Shown here: positions 61,010-64,000 of the stretch, piece after piece
Numbering within the stretch: position 1 is the first letter of the stretch
How the letters are laid out: each line of letters starts with the position of its first letter
NCBI GenBank assembly: GCA_023055425.1
Contig: JALGPY010000002.1
Location: 116,758,088-116,822,087 of the forward strand
Direction: 5' to 3'
Source: Linanthus parryae
Taxonomy: Eukaryota; Streptophyta; Magnoliopsida; Ericales; Polemoniaceae
DNA: 64,000 bases
The notes under the pieces: generated by a model
Seen by the model: the letters and a program-made list of their open reading frames with translations, nothing else
The model's database searches: none
What the model was told of the DNA's origin: nothing
Translations under genes and position numbers: made by a program

Positions 61010-62365
61010 CTACAGCACAAGACAGTTTTCTAAATCTATGCCAGGGACGATGTAGCGTTTAAAAGACTCCAACGATGCATGAAGGGTGGCTTTTCCAGTG
61101 TTGGAGGTGGGCCTTCTCTGAGTCATTTTTACAACCGAACAAGTAACCAACAGATCATATATTGAACATTTCTGGGCATAAGTTATGCACAGCCTTCCAT
61201 TCCCAATGTGAAATAAAAAAGGGCGCACACCTTCAACTGGAACCACTCCAGGACTTAAACGGAACTCATCGAACCATGCTGCTTTCCTTAAATCATACGC
61301 AATCATACATTCGTTAACGCATGAGTAGAGAATGCCATCAACTACTGCACCATGATGACCACGGAAATCAAAAAGGGGAAAACATTCGCGTAGTGTAAAT
61401 GAGTTGGCACATACGTTGTACGTATAGAAGAAATCTTCACAGCGCACCAGTATGTTTTTGTTCTGATATTGATCCATGAAGACAGCATGGCCACTGTACA
61501 CAGTTGAGTCCATGTGATGACCCCCAGAAATTGCTTCCCACCTGTCAGATTCAGGATCATAAACCTCTGCATAGGGGGTCAATAACTTGTTATCGTCCCA
61601 AGTCCAAGTAGAAGTCATATCCAAGCCTCCAAACACGTAGATTTTACCGTCGAGAGCGACGGCAGAAGGGCAAATTCTGCCACACTTCATGTTAGCGTGT
61701 CGCTCCCAACCCTTATGGGGAGATGTAACATCATAAGACAAAAGCAATGCACTTGCACTTTCACCAAAGCCGCCACCTAGGACGTAGATTCGAGGTAGCA
61801 GAGCAACCGCAACTGAATGGACGAGAATGACGTCCCTAGGCATGTTCTCAAAGATTGGGGATAGAGGTGGCTGAATCTTCTGCTTTCTACGTCTACCTAG
61901 TGGGAGGGGTCTTTCTTGAGGTAGTTGGAATTCTTTTCTCAAATCTTGATATGGGATGACATACCACTGAGTTGACGAAGCGTCTTTGCTCGAGATGTGA
62001 ATGTACAGTTGAGGTCCCATGTCGTGTTCCCAATGATCTGGATCGTTCGAAACTAATGAGAAACCAGCCTTTTCAATCCAACCCAACCCTAGTTTTGAGT
62101 AACTTGCTTTCAAGTGTTCTCTTCTCGCCAGCGCTTCTGCTCCGCGTCTCTCCTCCTCCTCCCATGGTGTTCCGCATAATGCAGCCAACAACGGGTATTG
62201 CCTTTCTGATTTATTCTCTTTGAACGCGCGTCTATTCAACCTGAATCCCGAAACAGACGATTTACGCCTTCCGTACTTTTTTGTGAACGTGCGTCTGTTG
62301 CGTCTCAGTCCAGGGATAGACATAGACGTCCTGCTGGCACCTGAACTCGATCTAGAAAAAGACAT
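61010..62365 (-). CDS. Kelch-repeat protein, single exon (451 aa)
   Basis: An uninterrupted frame of 451 residues begins MSFSRSSSGASRTS and ends LENCLVL. Two kelch blades are clear: residues 193-225 (IYVLGGGFGES...SYDV...W) and 242-278 (IYVFGGLD...AEVYDPESDRWEAI). Weaker blades follow to about residue 410 (GAVVDGILYSCV...AYDL...W). These form part of a beta-propeller, a protein-interaction fold. No F-box is seen. The N-terminus (1-60) is basic and Ser/Arg-rich with a repeated R-NRR-F motif, possibly nuclear targeting. Plant kelch proteins often serve as substrate adaptors or regulators, but partners here are unknown. Coding is continuous with no disabling change, so the gene is likely expressed. 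Confidence 0.9.
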   Translation of the reverse strand: MSFSRSSSGASRTSMSIPGLRRNRRTFTKKYGRRKSSVSGFRLNRRAFKENKSERQYPLLAALCGTPWEEEERRGAEALARREHLKASYSKLGLGWIEKAGFSLVSNDPDHWEHDMGPQLYIHISSKDASSTQWYVIPYQDLRKEFQLPQERPLPLGRRRKQKIQPPLSPIFENMPRDVILVHSVAVALLPRIYVLGGGFGESASALLLSYDVTSPHKGWERHANMKCGRICPSAVALDGKIYVFGGLDMTSTWTWDDNKLLTPYAEVYDPESDRWEAISGGHHMDSTVYSGHAVFMDQYQNKNILVRCEDFFYTYNVCANSFTLRECFPLFDFRGHHGAVVDGILYSCVNECMIAYDLRKAAWFDEFRLSPGVVPVEGVRPFLFHIGNGRLCITYAQKCSIYDLLVTCSVVKMTQRRPTSNTGKATLHASLESFKRYIVPGIDLENCLVL

Positions 62366-62700
62366 GCCGCCGCCTGATTTAATTGTCTGCTTGTTCCTGA
62401 GTCCTGACCTTGCGGGAATAAGAAGAAGAGACGAATGAGAGAGATACAGGCCAGAGAATTTGGGAGAGAACTTTCAGAATTTGTTATATCGATTGAGTTA
62501 ATGCCTCTTCTCTGATACAATACCATACTACCAGTAATATACACATTTTTTTTAGGAATATATACACCGTTTTTCACTAAGAATGGAAAAATACAAAAGC
62601 AACCCCTACAGTTTACTAGATTATAAAATTGCCCACCAATATTGCTTAATTTCACCCCCAAAACCCCGGTTTCATGATATTAACCGGCTCTCGCTTGGTA
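62366..62700 (-). promoter_or_regulatory. 5' flank of the kelch gene
   Basis: On the minus strand a TATA-like GTGTATATATTCC lies at 62566-62554, about 190 bp upstream of the start codon. The stretch contains no other recognised gene. The transcription start is not determinable from sequence alone. Confidence 0.35.
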
Positions 62701-64000
62701 TAGTTGTTGTTTTTGTGTTTGATAGGATACAGGGCTATGGGAGTGATTTGGAATCAAGGACATAAACTTTGGAGGCAAGGATGGGCAAGGAAAGAGGCTC
62801 GGGAACTTGGAGGGCAAGAGCTGAAGATTCGAGAAGTTGAAGCATCAGAGCATTTCGGCCCGAAATGCCAGCCGAAATAAGACATATTTCGGGCCGAAAT
62901 GGGCAGATTCCATGTGCTGGATTTTGGGGTAAAAATGCAATTTCTTGAAAGTTTACCTTCCCTACTTCGACATAAGCATCAAGGGGGCCCGTTTTGATTA
63001 GACCCACCAACCCTGCGTTTAGGCAGCCGAGTCCTCTTGGTTTCATTCTATCTTTCGTTGAGGAAAACAAAGCGCTTAAGTGTGAGAGGTTTTTCTAGCT
63101 ATTCGCTAGTTGGCCATTGCATCGCCTTGTTACATGTAGATTAGTGAGTTTGTTTTACATATAGAGTCAGTCCTTAGGGTGTGTTTGCATGTGCACATTT
63201 AATTATTGCATTGTATATATTGTTTGCACTTTTACTTATTTAGTCCACATACCCATAATGTGTTGTTAATCGAGTTTGCCCAAGCATATAGTGTTAGGAA
63301 AATATGAAAAATACAAAAAAAAAAAAAAAAAATGAAAATTTGAAAAATCCTAAAAATTTAAATTTTTGAAATTTTTGAGAAAAGACAATCGAAGAGAGTG
63401 AACGTGGAGAGTGGCCAATGATAGAAATTCCTTAGGAGTATGAAAATCTGAGGTGAGGTAGACGCGAGAATTTGGAGTAGGAAGGCTATAGGGTTAATGC
63501 ACTCGAGAATTGTGAGTAGCTGCCTCTCGGACTAGTTATCCTACTAGCGTTACACCACCGTCACTTAGGTAGTCGCAAACCCTCCTCGTAGTGGCAACGG
63601 AACAGCTGTGCGAGTGATGTTTACGGGGACCTCACATCCTGTCTTCATCTCCTAGTTCCACTAGTTACCCCAATTTGATCCATTTACCCCTTTATTCACA
63701 GCCTCTACCCTAGGAAACCGTTCCTTGTGACTTTCAACACTAGTTAGAATGGTCAATTCCTATGCGTCATGATATAGGGAGTTGAGTTAGGAAGGTTCGT
63801 TGAGGGTGAGCGGATATTATACATCTTGAGTGAATTTTCTTACATGTCGTCTTTTGAGGGGATGTGAGGGTGAGTTAGAGACGATAGCACACTTCGGTGT
63901 GGTGTTGAGTCGTGTTCTTACACCACGATCACAGGTGGAGTGCAGTAGTGCGTGATATTCTTTCCGCACGATATGGGGTGGGGGTTGGTTGATCTTATAA
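62701..64000. other. Unassigned repeat-like sequence to the window end
   Basis: The sequence is moderately GC-rich with phrases such as TTTCGGCCCGAAATG, its near-inverted repeat ATTTCGGGCCGAAATG, a poly-A run at 63316-63332 and no significant open frame. It resembles the non-coding interior or LTR of a large plant retroelement, but no terminus is visible in the window. Confidence 0.35.

Overview
This window is nuclear DNA of a flowering plant, probably a eudicot. It is AT-rich, its genes have spliced introns (GT...AG), and it is packed with plant transposons. These are Ty1/copia elements primed by initiator Met-tRNA, large solo LTRs, a CACTA element, a Helitron, MITEs, a SINE and TRIM-like miniature retrotransposons. 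Only two genes look intact, both on the minus strand. One is a group III WRKY transcription factor (35841-41547, three exons, WRKY55-like). The other is a single-exon kelch-repeat protein (61010-62365).

Layout. 1-10666: a minus-strand copia element (A) with nearly identical LTRs but a wrecked interior sits inside the reverse transcriptase of an older plus-strand copia element (B). 10667-17974: old intergenic repeats holding a 548-bp MITE with 8-bp target-site duplications (TSDs) and a 3.5-kb solo LTR. 17975-35048: a minus-strand Helitron with both termini visible, about 17 kb in its present state. It contains a 500-bp MULE-type MITE, arrays of 0.15-0.8 kb tandem and inverted repeats with a 98-bp SINE, a 5.8-kb CACTA element, a second Helitron 3' end, two exons of an acyl-thioesterase gene, a TRIM fragment and a 1.4-kb direct duplication. 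The CACTA element carries spliced-gene fragments of MCM6, a BEACH-domain protein and a prolyl 4-hydroxylase. 35049-42500: the WRKY gene, with a 1.8-kb non-coding LTR element in intron 1 and a tandem repeat carrying W-boxes upstream. 42539-58206: a nest of retroelements. It has a truncated plus-strand copia (D), a 114-bp-LTR TRIM, a nearly complete minus-strand copia (E) inside the TRIM, and a 2.45-kb solo LTR inside E. A directly repeated host segment of about 0.69 kb brackets D, the TRIM and E. 58207-64000: intergenic DNA, the kelch gene, and an unassigned repeat-like end.

The genes do not form a pathway or cluster; the logic of the window is insertion history. TSDs and empty sites let many insertions be ordered. 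The most unusual object is the gene-capturing CACTA element, whose fragment junctions are short mosaics of the captured genes. It lies inside a Helitron that holds gene exons of its own. I saw no evidence of a wholly new type of biological system.
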